A DNA stretch of 64,000 nt from VYFG01 sp965221795 (GCA_965221795.1 OZ244914.1:1240001-1304000), one strand, 5' to 3'; counted from the stretch's first letter, positions 45,119 through 54,424 are shown. The notes: generated by a model not told the origin, from the sequence alone. Translations and numbers: made by a program.

Positions 45119-45464
45119 GCAGGAAATCACAAACAAACTTATCCTTCGCCTGATCGAAACGCCCATAATCTGAATCGGCCCGATGGCATCGACTTCGAGG
45201 CGGGACGGCAGGTCGAGTGGGCATAGGAGCACCAGGGAACGCACTGGGAAGATTGCATTCATGGGTTAGAGTAATCCATTCATCAGGAACCTCCATCAGG
45301 GACTGGTCCAGACATCATGCTCTTCTGCAGGATGCGTGATCGCCTGTTCCAAACCCCTTCCTTGAGAGCCTGATCACCAATGGGAATTACAAGGAATAGT
45401 TGACCACTGTTTCCGGGCAAGTCGAGTATCGTCCACTCGATCCATGAATGGACAATCACCCACG

Positions 45465-45603
45465 GCAGCAATCTCTACTTGCTGTCACCTCGTCGAAAGG
45501 GCCCGTCATGGATCCGTTGGAAACCGGCCCATTCTGCAGCATGAAACAGGGTATAATGCCGGAACATCACTCACTTCGGAGAAGACAATGAAACCATTGC
45601 GTC
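45465..45603 (+). repeat. Promoter/start module, copy A
   Basis: This ~139-bp block recurs at 46325-46463 with about six differences. It contains a perfect TATAAT (45552-45557), a GGAGA ribosome-binding site and the first five codons of gene A (ATG AAA CCA TTG CGT). No good -35 box is at standard spacing. The same module starts two unrelated proteins. Confidence 0.9.
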
Positions 45604-46237
45604 ACCCCCCCCCCCCCCCCCCCCCCCCTCGCTAGGTAAAACCCTGGCGGTCCTGACCGCGGTATTGGCAACCGCCGTGACCCTGCCTGCCATGGCGCAG
45701 ACACAGAGGATGATCTCCTGCTTGCCGGGTTACATGCCGGATCCCAACCCGGAACCTTGGCGCACGATCGTCCCGTGCGTTCGTAACCCCGTCGATACGT
45801 CTGCCAAGTCCGTTATCGTGCTCCAGCGCACGGGTCCCGTGGTGGTGCGAGGATGCGGCCCTACGGCCGAAACCACGGCCCTGAACCTTCGTGCGTACGG
45901 CGGGTTCTTCGACGCCGGCAGGACGGCCCAAGTGTATCTCGACTATAAGAGCGCCCCCGTTCCTGGCCGAATCGAACGCAACATCAAGGGAGCGGGGTGG
46001 GTGGATCACGTCACCTGCAACCGCATCACCGTCTCCAAAGGCGACAACATCATCCAACTGCGACACTCGGATGGGTTGCACGGCACGACAGGGAAAGTCG
46101 TGTTGTCGTTCCGGGTGCACGATCTCGATTGGTCTAACTGCGGCAGCGGTACGGCCACCGCGGGGTTGCGCATCGCACCGACTGGCGGCGTCCAGTTCAA
46201 CTTCGACCGAGATGCAGCTCCCGCTTGTCCGCCGTAA
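45588..46237 (+). CDS. Phase-variable secreted protein A, cysteine-rich, OFF in this sequence
   Basis: From the ATG at 45588 (GGAGA site upstream) the frame enters a run of 24 C and ends at TAG 45633. In the +1 frame after the tract the sequence reads SLGKTLAVLTAVLATAVTLP and then AMA-QT, a complete signal peptide, and continues to TAA at 46237. A tract of 25 or 22 C joins the two and gives about 216 or 215 residues. The mature protein has six cysteines (SCLPG, VPC, GCGP, VTCN, NCGS, APAC) and no recognised family. It is more GC-rich than gene B. The promoter module is shared with gene B. Confidence 0.8.
45605..45628 (+). repeat. Poly-C tract, 24 C, in the signal-peptide codons of gene A
   Basis: The homopolymer sits after codon MKPLRH and would encode prolines in the n-region of the signal peptide. 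Changes of one base switch the frame; 25 or 22 C restore it. A run this long is also prone to sequencing error, so the exact count is uncertain. Confidence 0.9.
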
Positions 46238-46324
46238 GCACTGCGTAATCAAGTACAGGGCGGCCCGCCGGCCGCCCCTTGCGTGTGTGGTCCGGATTCC
46301 CCAGGTCAGTGGGTCGGCTGGAGC

Positions 46325-46463
46325 GCAGCAATCTCTGCTTGCTGTCACATCGTCGAAAGGGCCCGTCATGGACCCGTTGGAAACCGGCCCATTCTGCAGC
46401 ACGAAACAGGGTATAATGCCGGAACCTCACTCACTTCGGAGAAGACAATGAAACCATTGCATC
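46325..46463 (+). repeat. Promoter/start module, copy B
   Basis: It is nearly identical to 45465-45603, including TATAAT (46412-46417), the GGAGA site and the codons for MKPL. It lies right after the end of gene A and drives gene B. Confidence 0.9.
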
Positions 46464-47373
46464 AATCATCCCCCCCCCCAATACATTTAAAGCACTACTG
46501 ATAACGGCCTTGTTGCCCGTCATACCAACACTTACAGGATGCGGAGGTGGAGGTGGCGGGGGAGGAGAAAGACCACCGGCATTACAAGCCAGTCAGGTGC
46601 AGCAGTTGACAGGCTCGCAAGCACCGAGGGAAACGACTCAGGATCAAAATACCAGATTCCCCGGAATGATTGGACGCACCGACTCCCTGCTCCTGTCGAC
46701 GATATATGGAGAAAGCAATCATCCGCAAATACCAACATGGACAGCTGGGAGCCGTTGTTCAGACATCAGTTGCACGGCAACTGAACCTACTACCGGCTAC
46801 GATTTCGGAATTAGTCTGGAAGAACTTGGAGCCGACATTTCAGATGCAACCACCATTCTGAGCAAACACGGCATAACTACATTGCAACTCCGTGACGCAG
46901 GCAGTTCCGGGTATGCATCAATAATGGAACACGCTGCATTCTCCACTGAAAGTGGGAATGCTACTGTTGAAGGGTATTCTCTCTGGAGCAGAGCAGGGTT
47001 TGCGAGTGGAGACTTGACGGGATCAAGCCCCGCTGCAAACGCAACCTGGCGAGGCATCATGATCGGAACTCCAACCGATTCATCAGGGCGCACCAATTTC
47101 CTGCAGGGAGATGCCGAACTGACCTTTGATTTCTCGAACAGTTCTCTGAATGCATCCTTCACCAATATCAAAAATATAACCCGGAACAGTGACCACTCTG
47201 TCTCCCAAATCCGGTTCAGCAATATCAATGTGAATCAGGAACGGGGGACTTTTGATAGCGGCAGCATTGGCAACCGCATTCAAGGGGGCTTTTATGGTTC
47301 CGAACACGCAGAAACGGCAGGTGTTGTTGAGCAGTCAGGGATTGTCGGCTCTTTTGGAGCCAAGAAGCAATAG
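46448..47373 (+). CDS. Phase-variable TbpB-like surface lipoprotein B, OFF in this sequence
   Basis: The ATG at 46448 leads into a run of 10 C and stops at TGA 46499. With 11 or 8 C the product is about 308 or 307 residues: MKPLHQSSPP(P), then NTFKALLITALLPVIPTLTG and C, a lipoprotein signal with lipobox LTGC (Cys32 with 11 C). Eight glycines and a Gln/Thr-rich linker follow. The C-terminal half has the beta-barrel pattern of transferrin-binding-protein-B-like lipoproteins: LTFDFSNSSLNASF and GGFYGSEHAETAGVVEQ, ending GSFGAKKQ. Such proteins sit on the cell surface. The ligand is unknown. Confidence 0.82.
46470..46479 (+). repeat. Poly-C tract, 10 C, in the signal-peptide codons of gene B
   Basis: The run lies after codons MKPLHQS and precedes the hydrophobic core of a lipoprotein signal. 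Eleven or eight C put the signal in frame. Its length is in the range where slipped-strand changes are known in other bacteria. Confidence 0.88.
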
Positions 47374-47392
47374 AAAACATGCGCCGGGGGCA

Positions 47393-47850
47393 GTTCGAAG
47401 TGCAACCGCGCTTCGAACACCCCTGTTCGGCCTCGGATGGCCCCCATCTCGACTTCCGGTGATCCTGACCGAAGCGGTCCAAGGCAAGGGGGAGCCAGCG
47501 CACGGGCAAAGACCTCCGCCGGGATACGAACCCCCAAAACCTTCCGAGGCCGACGGTTGAGCCGGTCCTCCACCGCCTGCACCTGCGCCGCCATCACCTG
47601 GTGGAAGTCCGTCCCTTTCGGGAAGTACTCGCGCACCAGGCCGTTGGTGTGCTTGTTCCGGCCCCGTTCCCAGGAATGGTAGGGGATGGCGAAGGGGGAA
47701 GCCCGCACCCGGTGCCGCGGCGATCTCCCGGGGTGCCGGCGAAGCTTCCTGGCGGCGGGCCGTAGCTTTGCGGTCGGCCTGCTGATGCCGGTAGCCCCGC
47801 TGCCCACAGTTGCGCGAGATCTCTCGCGAAATCATGCCGGGATTCCGTCT
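47393..47850 (-). mobile_element. IS30-family relic with internal deletion
   Basis: The left terminal repeat (ending TTCGAAGTGCAACC, compare 7741-7762) is followed by the C-terminal part of the transposase (ERGRNKHTNGLVREYFPK, PAEVFARALAPP) joined to an N-terminal piece (MISREISRNCGQRGYRHQ). The catalytic middle and the right end are missing. It lies 20 bp after gene B and is related to the elements at 300-652 and 7735-9036. Confidence 0.75.
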
Positions 47851-47865
47851 CGAATATCATATCCT

Positions 47866-47933
47866 TGCTCTTTTCTGGCAACGGGCCCATCCCTGCGCCC
47901 TCTACGCTGAATCTTTGGCTGTTCGCGAGTGAG
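47866..47933. repeat. Imperfect direct repeat, left copy
   Basis: The segment resembles 48356-48427 (shared core ACGCTGAATCTTT, with TTCTGGCAA and TTCGCG in matching positions). The pair flanks a small gene and may mark a duplication or an excised element. Identity looks near 75-80 percent by eye. Confidence 0.5.
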
Positions 47934-48094
47934 AATACCTGAACATTCAATGTGACGGGGAGTCTATCTGCGGGCAGGTGCAAATGACCCAGCCCCGATT
48001 CCGGTGATCGATTGTTGCAATATTCGTGTAGCGCCCTCATCCGCGACCTGACTGGACTTGAAAAAGCCGACCATGGTCGGATACGATACGAACA

Positions 48095-48307
48095 ATGACC
48101 GAGCCTGCAAATCACAAACTATCGGAACGAATTGCCGTGCTGGAGGAGAAGATGAATACATCGTATGAACGACTGCGGGCAGACATGGCCCAGCGGGATG
48201 TCGAAGCCGGGAAGAGAGAAAATCGACTGCTTCTCGCGATTCTCGGCGGCCTCGCGGTAGCTACCACAATCCTAGGCGTTCTGATCGCCGGAATACCTAC
48301 GCCATAA
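48095..48307 (+). CDS. Small coiled-coil protein with a C-terminal membrane segment
   Basis: The 70-residue product MTEPANHKLSERIAVLEEKM is charged and helical in its first 45 residues and ends in one hydrophobic segment (LLLAILGGLAVATTILGVLI) plus a few residues. This is a tail-anchored layout with a coiled coil. I do not recognise the family. Such small proteins occur in phage and mobile regions. It is flanked by the imperfect direct repeats at 47866 and 48356. No clear ribosome-binding site is seen. Confidence 0.55.
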   Translation: MTEPANHKLSERIAVLEEKMNTSYERLRADMAQRDVEAGKRENRLLLAILGGLAVATTILGVLIAGIPTP

Positions 48308-48355
48308 ACTACTGCTATCGCCGGCGGCGCAACCGGTCCGGCTCCCCTATACATC

Positions 48356-48427
48356 ATCAGATCCCCGCCTGTTCTGGCAAAAGGCCGGTCCCTATGCCCT
48401 TCACGCTGAATCTTTGACCATTCGCGG
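48356..48427. repeat. Imperfect direct repeat, right copy
   Basis: It is the partner of 47866-47933. From here to about 48790 no gene is recognised. Confidence 0.5.
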
Positions 48428-48792
48428 ATTCCGGTCAAGTAGATCAGGACTGTTTGTCTGATTCACGCTCTTTGTGTTGTAACCGATCAGAGTATCACTT
48501 GATGACTGCCAGCATGCAGGCCACTCACATCGGCAGAACAACCGCTGTGCCTGTAAGAGCTTGGACTCAGGATTCGATCATAAATGATTCCTCATGACCA
48601 ATCGGTGAAAGAATGCCGGGACTGTCCGCCGCTTTCCGGTGGCCCGGTACACTGGCTCTCCAGGAAGCTGAATAGGAAATCGATGCATCATCGCGCCGGG
48701 CGAGAGCAGATGATCCGCCCTTGCTGAAACCAATCGGGCGACTCCAAGGGAAGCCGGTACCCGAAAGCTGTACAAACTGACGGGCAAAACGG

Positions 48793-48820
48793 TTTTGGCG
48801 ATCTCAAGCTATGTTAGAAT
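48793..48820 (+). promoter_or_regulatory. Candidate map promoter (extended -10)
   Basis: TGTTAGAAT (48812-48820) is an extended -10 element, with a weak TTTTGG at 48793-48798 at 16-nt spacing. It lies about 70 bp before the map start. Confidence 0.45.
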
Positions 48821-48861
48821 TTTTGGGTACTTCCAAGTGATCTTCCCGAAACGTTTTGCCA

Positions 48862-48879
48862 GAGGGGCAACGTTACCCC
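48862..48879 (+). promoter_or_regulatory. Hairpin in the map leader
   Basis: AGGGG and CCCCT arms enclose CAACGTTA just before the map start codon and occupy the place of a normal ribosome-binding site. It could limit or regulate initiation. There is no T-run, so it is not a terminator. Confidence 0.35.
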
Positions 48880-48888
48880 TCCAGTTCC

Positions 48889-49656
48889 ATGGCCGTATCC
48901 ATCAAGACTCCCGAAGAAATTGAGAAGATGCGCATCGCCGGTCGGCTGGCCGCTGAGGTGCTCGACATGATTGAATCACATGTGTACCCCGGGACTACTA
49001 CGGATGAACTCAATACACTTTGCCACGATTACATCGTCGAGGAACAGGATGCCATTCCGGCTCCGCTCAACTACCGGGGATTTCCAAAATCCATCTGTAC
49101 CTCTGTTAACCATGTCGTCTGTCACGGCATTCCATCGAACAAGCGCCTCAAGGACGGCGATATCATCAATATTGATATCACGGTGATCAAGGACCAATAC
49201 CATGGGGATACCAGCCGGATGTTCTACGTCGGCACACCCTCCATCCGGGCCCGGAGGCTGGTCGAAATCTGCCATGAAAGTCTGCACATTGGCATCGAAT
49301 TGGTGGCCCCTGGCACCCGCCTTGGCGACATCGGTCATGCAATCCAGAAACATGCGGAAGGGAATGGATTTTCCGTCGTGCGTGAATATTGCGGCCATGG
49401 AATCGGACGTGTCTTCCATGAAGAACCACAGGTTCTCCACTATGGAGAACCGAATACCGGTCTGGTACTGGTGCCCGGCATGACGTTTACCATTGAGCCG
49501 ATGCTGAATGCCGGTAAAAAAGAAACCCGGCTGATGACTGATCAATGGACTGTCGTGACCCGGGACCGTAGCCTGTCGGCACAATGGGAGCACACCATTC
49601 TGGTTACGGAAAATGGTCACGAAATACTCACGGTGTCGAACGGACACGGCCAGTGA
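48889..49656 (+). CDS. map: Methionine aminopeptidase, type I
   Basis: The ~255-residue product starts MAVSIKTPEEIEKMR (48889). Metal-binding residues are visible in IINIDITVIKDQYHGDTS, GHGIGRVFHEEP and FTIEPML. It removes the initiator methionine. It is divergent from rpsB as usual, but here a ~4-kb accessory insert separates the two. Confidence 0.96.
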   Translation: MAVSIKTPEEIEKMRIAGRLAAEVLDMIESHVYPGTTTDELNTLCHDYIVEEQDAIPAPLNYRGFPKSICTSVNHVVCHGIPSNKRLKDGDIINIDITVIKDQYHGDTSRMFYVGTPSIRARRLVEICHESLHIGIELVAPGTRLGDIGHAIQKHAEGNGFSVVREYCGHGIGRVFHEEPQVLHYGEPNTGLVLVPGMTFTIEPMLNAGKKETRLMTDQWTVVTRDRSLSAQWEHTILVTENGHEILTVSNGHGQ

Positions 49657-49682
49657 CAGGCCGACTGGCAACCGGAAAGTCC

Positions 49683-52340
49683 ATGACCCGCCTGAATCAC
49701 GACGATATTCTCGATCTCTCGACCCTGCGTGGCCCGATCCAGGAACCCGGCCATGCCATCCGTACCTTCCAAGCAGCGCTCAATCACGGCAAGAATGTGC
49801 TCGCCGAATATCATCTGGAAGGAGGCAGTTCGGCGGTTCTGGCGCGCAATCTCTCCTGGCTGACCGACCAGGTGTTGCTGCAAGGCTGGCACCGATTCCG
49901 GGATCTCCTGCGTACCCGTGATCTGGTCGACCTGATCGCCGTGGGGGGATATGGACGGGAACAACTCAACTTGGGTTCCGATATTGACCTGCTGATCCTG
50001 GTCCATGGACAAGATGCAGCGGACAACCATACTGTCAATCACTGCGTTGAGCAGTTTATTCAGTATTGCTGGGACATTGGCATCAAAATCGGCCACAGTT
50101 TGCGTACGGAAGACCAATGCGTCAAGATTGCCCGCGATGACATTTGTGTGATCACTACACTGATGGAAATCCGGCTGCTGGAAGGGAATCGCCGTCGCTT
50201 CGAAGCACTGAACCAAAGGCTTCGGGACCGAAAGGTCTGGCCGGTGGAACGCTACTTCCGCATGAAGTGCCGGGAACAGGAATCCCGGCATCTGCAATTC
50301 GGCGATACCGCACATAATCTGGAACCCAATATCAAGGAAAGCAAAGGGGGGCTCCGGGACCTGCACATGATCAGTTGGGTCGCCAACCGCTATTTCGGAA
50401 CCAGCGACCTGGGCAAACTGGTGGAGCAAGGCTTCCTGACCGATGCCGAATTCCGTGCCCTGATACGCCATCGGAACTTTCTCTGGCGATTGCGCAACGG
50501 TCTCCATTATCTGTCAAAGCGTTGCGAGGACCGACTCCTTTTCAATTACCAGCGCCAACTGGCTCAACAACTCGGTTACCGAGAAGACAAAAACCATCTG
50601 GCCGTGGAGCGCATGATGCGGGACTATTACCGTACCGCCAAGGAAGTACAGTTGCTGAATGAAATCCTGTTACAACATTTCGAGGAAGCCATCTTGCGTC
50701 GAGGCAAGAGTCGGGTACGGCCTATCAATGCCAAATTCCAGTCCGTAGGCGGTTTGATTGAAGTCACCCATGACCGGGTATTCGAGGAGAGTCCAGAGGC
50801 ATTGCTGGAAATCTTTCTGCTGATGCAGAAACGCAGTTCCCTGAACGGAATCCGAGCCAGTACGGTGCGGCTGATCCGTTCCAGTCTGCGCCTGATCGAC
50901 GACGATTTCCGGGATTGCCCCCAGCATCGTGCGCTGTTTCTGGAGATGTTTCGCCACCAACATGGGCTCACCCATGGACTTCGGCGAATGAATGCCTATG
51001 GTGTACTCGGTCGATTTTTCCCGGACTTCGGACGTATTCTGGGACAAATGCAACATGACCTGTTCCATGTCTATACCGTCGATGCCCACTCCCTGTTCGT
51101 TGTCGGCAAACTGCGGCGTTTGGCTTTGCCAGAACATCGGAACGAATTTCCCTATCTGACCAACCTGCTCAACCGCCAGAACAATCGGGAGCGTTTGTAT
51201 CTTGCTGCTCTCTGCCATGACCTTGGCAAAGGCAGTGGTCGCGACCATTCGGAGGTGGGAGAGGAAATTGCTCTTCGGCTATGTACCAATCTCGGCCTGT
51301 CCGAATATGACGCGAGCTTTGTCGCTTGGCTGGTACGACATCACCTGCTGATGTCATGGACTGCCCAACGACAGGATATCAGCAATCCTCGGGTCATTGA
51401 TCGTTTTGCCGAGAGCGTCGGGGATCAGGAGCACCTGGACAATCTCTACCTGTTGACCTTTGCCGATATTCGGGGAACCAGCCCCACGGTCTGGAGCGAC
51501 TGGAAAGGTCACCTGCTACATACTCTCTATACCGCGACATCCAGGCGATTACGTACCGGCCTGAGCGGCGTACAGGCCATTCATGACCGGATTGAAGCCC
51601 GCAAGGAAGCGGTCCGCAAACTGACGGCCCGTCGGGTCAGTGCCGGGAATCTGGAAGAGTTCTGGTCCCAACTCAATGAAGAATATTTCCTGCGCAATGG
51701 CCCCGGATCAAGTGCTTGGCATGCCGAGATGATTGCCTCCGCCAGTGTACTGGACTTGCCACTGGTCAATGCCCGTCCCCGCAAAGACCTGGGCGCGATG
51801 CAATTGCTGGTCCTGGCCCCGGAATCGGAAGAGCTGCTGCCCCGCCTGACCGGAGGTATGGATCGTATCCATCTGAACCTGCTGGATGCCCATATACATC
51901 CCACCCATTCCGGTCTGACTCTATTGAGTTTCATTATTTCTGACCCGGACAAACACAGTAATCATCGCAAGTGGCTACTGGAAACAACCGCTGCACTCCG
52001 GCAGGACCTGTTTACTCCGGTACAGGATTACAGCCCCACCAAAAGAATCCTCACCCGTACCCAACGGCAGTTTTCCGTCAAGCCCCGGGTCGTATTCAGT
52101 GATGAAGCGGTCAGCAACTACACCGTCATGGAAGTCGTTGCCAAGGACCGCCCGGGACTGCTGTATACGGTTTCTCTGGCCTTGCATGAATGCAAGGTCA
52201 GGCTCGTGTCCGCCAAGGTATCGACCGTGGGAGAGCGTGCGGAGGACACTTTCTTCATCACCGACCGGGATGGCAATCCGGTCGATACCCGTCGACAGCG
52301 TGAATGTCTCACCCGCCGACTGCTTGCCTGCCTTGACTGA
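49683..52340 (+). CDS. glnD: [Protein-PII] uridylyltransferase/uridylyl-removing enzyme
   Basis: The 885-residue product senses glutamine and modifies PII. The nucleotidyltransferase domain has GGYGREQLNLGSDIDLL, the HD domain has ALCHDLGKG with later HHLLMSW, and two ACT domains lie at the C-terminus (VVAKDRPGLLYTVSLAL). A start at 49683 (MTRLNHDDIL) is preferred, 27 bp after map. All domains are complete. Confidence 0.96.
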   Translation: MTRLNHDDILDLSTLRGPIQEPGHAIRTFQAALNHGKNVLAEYHLEGGSSAVLARNLSWLTDQVLLQGWHRFRDLLRTRDLVDLIAVGGYGREQLNLGSDIDLLILVHGQDAADNHTVNHCVEQFIQYCWDIGIKIGHSLRTEDQCVKIARDDICVITTLMEIRLLEGNRRRFEALNQRLRDRKVWPVERYFRMKCREQESRHLQFGDTAHNLEPNIKESKGGLRDLHMISWVANRYFGTSDLGKLVEQGFLTDAEFRALIRHRNFLWRLRNGLHYLSKRCEDRLLFNYQRQLAQQLGYREDKNHLAVERMMRDYYRTAKEVQLLNEILLQHFEEAILRRGKSRVRPINAKFQSVGGLIEVTHDRVFEESPEALLEIFLLMQKRSSLNGIRASTVRLIRSSLRLIDDDFRDCPQHRALFLEMFRHQHGLTHGLRRMNAYGVLGRFFPDFGRILGQMQHDLFHVYTVDAHSLFVVGKLRRLALPEHRNEFPYLTNLLNRQNNRERLYLAALCHDLGKGSGRDHSEVGEEIALRLCTNLGLSEYDASFVAWLVRHHLLMSWTAQRQDISNPRVIDRFAESVGDQEHLDNLYLLTFADIRGTSPTVWSDWKGHLLHTLYTATSRRLRTGLSGVQAIHDRIEARKEAVRKLTARRVSAGNLEEFWSQLNEEYFLRNGPGSSAWHAEMIASASVLDLPLVNARPRKDLGAMQLLVLAPESEELLPRLTGGMDRIHLNLLDAHIHPTHSGLTLLSFIISDPDKHSNHRKWLLETTAALRQDLFTPVQDYSPTKRILTRTQRQFSVKPRVVFSDEAVSNYTVMEVVAKDRPGLLYTVSLALHECKVRLVSAKVSTVGERAEDTFFITDRDGNPVDTRRQRECLTRRLLACLD

Positions 52341-53304
52341 AACGACCGTCCCACGGGCGACTTTACGACAACAGTTTCTGGCCGCAAACGGGTTCGCAAA
52401 CGCCTGTCTGCTGGCACTTGACCAAGACGCATCCACGCGGCGTTACTTTCGGCTCGATGGAGAGGGCTTGCTGCTGATGGATGCACAGCCTCCGTGCGAA
52501 CGCCCGGCCGAATTCATCACAGTGACCGAGTATCTTACGCAATTGGGAGCTCGGGTACCTCAAATTCATGCGGCAGACCGAAACTCGGGCCTGGTTCTGA
52601 TTGAGGATCTTGGTCGTGACACCTTCACACAACTGCTAGACCACGGTCATTCAGCAGAAGCCCTGTACACACTGGCAATCAGGGAATTGGTAAAACTGCA
52701 GACCCAGTGCCAAGCCTCTCCGGTTACACTCCACTTGCCATCCTACAATGAAGCAGCCGCCCTACAGGAAGTCTCATTGTTTGTCGAATGGTATGTGCCC
52801 GAGCGATTGGGCCATCCGTTAAAGCCCGCATATCGGGATGAATTCGAGGACATTTTTTCCCGTATGTATCAGAAATTACCGCCACTCGATCCAGTATTGG
52901 TACACCGAGACTTTCATGTCGACAATCTCCTGCTGGTGAATGATCGCTGTGCGATGATCGATTATCAGGATGCAGTACTTGGCTCTCCGGTTTATGACCT
53001 GGTATCCCTGGTGGAGGATGCCCGCAGGGATGTAGACTCCAAAATACAATCCCAGATCATTACCTATTGGCAGCGGCATCTCAAACTGCCTTTCGATGTG
53101 TTCCGGCAGCACTATGCGTTCTGGGGAGCACAGAGGCATTGCAAGGTGGCCGGGATTTTTATACGCCTCTGGCACCGTGATGGAAAACAGGGCTATCTGA
53201 AACATCTGCAGCGAGTGATGCGACTGTTGCGAGGCCAGCTCGAGGCAGATGATGGTTTGTTACCACTGCGCAATTGGATGGAGCATGTCCTGCCATCGGA
53301 ATGA
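52333..53304 (+). CDS. AmgK-like sugar kinase (aminoglycoside phosphotransferase fold)
   Basis: The product has about 323 residues from a TTG at 52333 that overlaps the glnD stop; the true start is uncertain. The kinase core shows LVHRDFHVDNLLL (H-x-D-x-x-x-x-N) and MIDYQDAVLGSPVYDL with the metal-binding Asp. This matches AmgK, which phosphorylates N-acetylmuramate or N-acetylglucosamine in cell-wall recycling. The usual partner murU is not next to it, so the substrate is less sure. Confidence 0.82.
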   Translation: MTETTVPRATLRQQFLAANGFANACLLALDQDASTRRYFRLDGEGLLLMDAQPPCERPAEFITVTEYLTQLGARVPQIHAADRNSGLVLIEDLGRDTFTQLLDHGHSAEALYTLAIRELVKLQTQCQASPVTLHLPSYNEAAALQEVSLFVEWYVPERLGHPLKPAYRDEFEDIFSRMYQKLPPLDPVLVHRDFHVDNLLLVNDRCAMIDYQDAVLGSPVYDLVSLVEDARRDVDSKIQSQIITYWQRHLKLPFDVFRQHYAFWGAQRHCKVAGIFIRLWHRDGKQGYLKHLQRVMRLLRGQLEADDGLLPLRNWMEHVLPSE

Positions 53305-53577
53305 TTCGTATGGCTGACGATTGCTGCTTGCGGTCCAATCATTGAGAACAACATCGCCACCGGACCCCGGCAACGCATCGTTCGCCGGGCGGTGGTCGCC
53401 GCAACGAGTCCGCCCGATCATCTGGCCCATGCTCCGGAACGAATGCCCGGGATTCCTGCGATGCAGCATCGAATTCCAAAACCCCGGCAGACTCCATGCG
53501 TTCCGAAGTTTTACCGTCGACCTCAGGAATACGGAAGGCCAAATGATAAGAGTTCATCCACAATTTGAACCTTCCAC

Positions 53578-54102
53578 TTACTTCTCCAGCAGTCGTGGCA
53601 TCAGTTCAACCAAATTACAGGGACGGGTGCGATAGTCCAGTTGATGCACAATCAGCTTGTCCCAAGCCAACCGACAAGCTCCCGTAGACCCGGGTAATAC
53701 AAACACATAGGTCCCATTGGCCACCCCGGCCAATGCACGGGATTGCAGCGTGGAGGTGCCAATGTCCTCATAGGATAGAGCGCGGAACATTTCACCGAAG
53801 CCAACCAGGATCTTGTCGAGCAGTGGAGCGACCGCTTCCGGCGACCCATCCCGTCCGGTGACCCCCGTGCCGCCGGTGGTCAGCACCACCTGGATATCCG
53901 GGTTGGCAATCCAGCCCGCCACCCGGGCCCGAATCTGATACACATCATCCGGTGTGATACACTTTTCCGCCATCGTGTGTCCGGCGGCATGGACACAATG
54001 AACCAGTGCCTTGCCGGATTGGTCGTCGGCCTCGGTTCGGCTATCCGAGGCCGTCAGGACGGCAATGCGGACCGGAATGAAAGGACGGTCTGATTCAGAC
54101 AT
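53578..54102 (-). CDS. moaB: Molybdenum cofactor biosynthesis protein B
   Basis: The ~174-residue MoaB/MogA-fold product has LTASDSRTEADDQSGK, LTTGGTGVTGRDGSPEA and LPGSTGACRLAWDK. It adenylates or inserts in molybdopterin synthesis. A start at 54102 (MSESDRPF) is preferred. It is divergent from moaD-moaE, and together they support cofactor supply for the formate dehydrogenase of this window. Confidence 0.93.
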   Translation of the reverse strand: MSESDRPFIPVRIAVLTASDSRTEADDQSGKALVHCVHAAGHTMAEKCITPDDVYQIRARVAGWIANPDIQVVLTTGGTGVTGRDGSPEAVAPLLDKILVGFGEMFRALSYEDIGTSTLQSRALAGVANGTYVFVLPGSTGACRLAWDKLIVHQLDYRTRPCNLVELMPRLLEK

Positions 54103-54173
54103 GCGGGCACCCAAGTGAAACGCTTCCTGCTATTATCAACCTATCCTGCCGAGATTCAAGTAGAGCATTCGAT

Positions 54174-54404
54174 ATGCACATCCGCGTCCGCTTTTTCGCT
54201 AGCCTGAGAGAAGAGATTGGCATCGCAGACCGGGTTCTGGAGCTGCAAGAGCCGGCGACCATAGAGGATGTATGGCACCAGTCGACCAACCAGAGTTTAC
54301 CGGAAAATATTCTGTGCGCCCGCAATCATACCTACACGGATTGGACAACATCCCTGATGGATGGGGATGAAGTCGCTTTTTTCCCCCCGGTTACGGGTGG
54401 GTAA
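54174..54404 (+). CDS. moaD: Molybdopterin synthase small subunit MoaD
   Basis: The 76-residue ubiquitin-like protein starts MHIRVRFFASLREEIG and ends VTGG. The C-terminal GG is the site that carries the thiocarboxylate sulfur. It lies 20 bp before moaE. Confidence 0.93.
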   Translation: MHIRVRFFASLREEIGIADRVLELQEPATIEDVWHQSTNQSLPENILCARNHTYTDWTTSLMDGDEVAFFPPVTGG

Positions 54405-54424
54405 CCAGGTCATAACCGGTCCGC

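Noticed and set aside
45605..45628. The C24 tract as a mere sequencing artefact
   Set aside because: The count may be wrong, but a second independent poly-C tract at the same place in the paralogous module, also before an out-of-frame signal peptide, argues for a real switch.
45632..46402. 256-codon minus-strand frame across gene A
   Set aside because: No ribosome-binding site or family match; the plus strand has a signal peptide and cysteine pattern in the switched frame.
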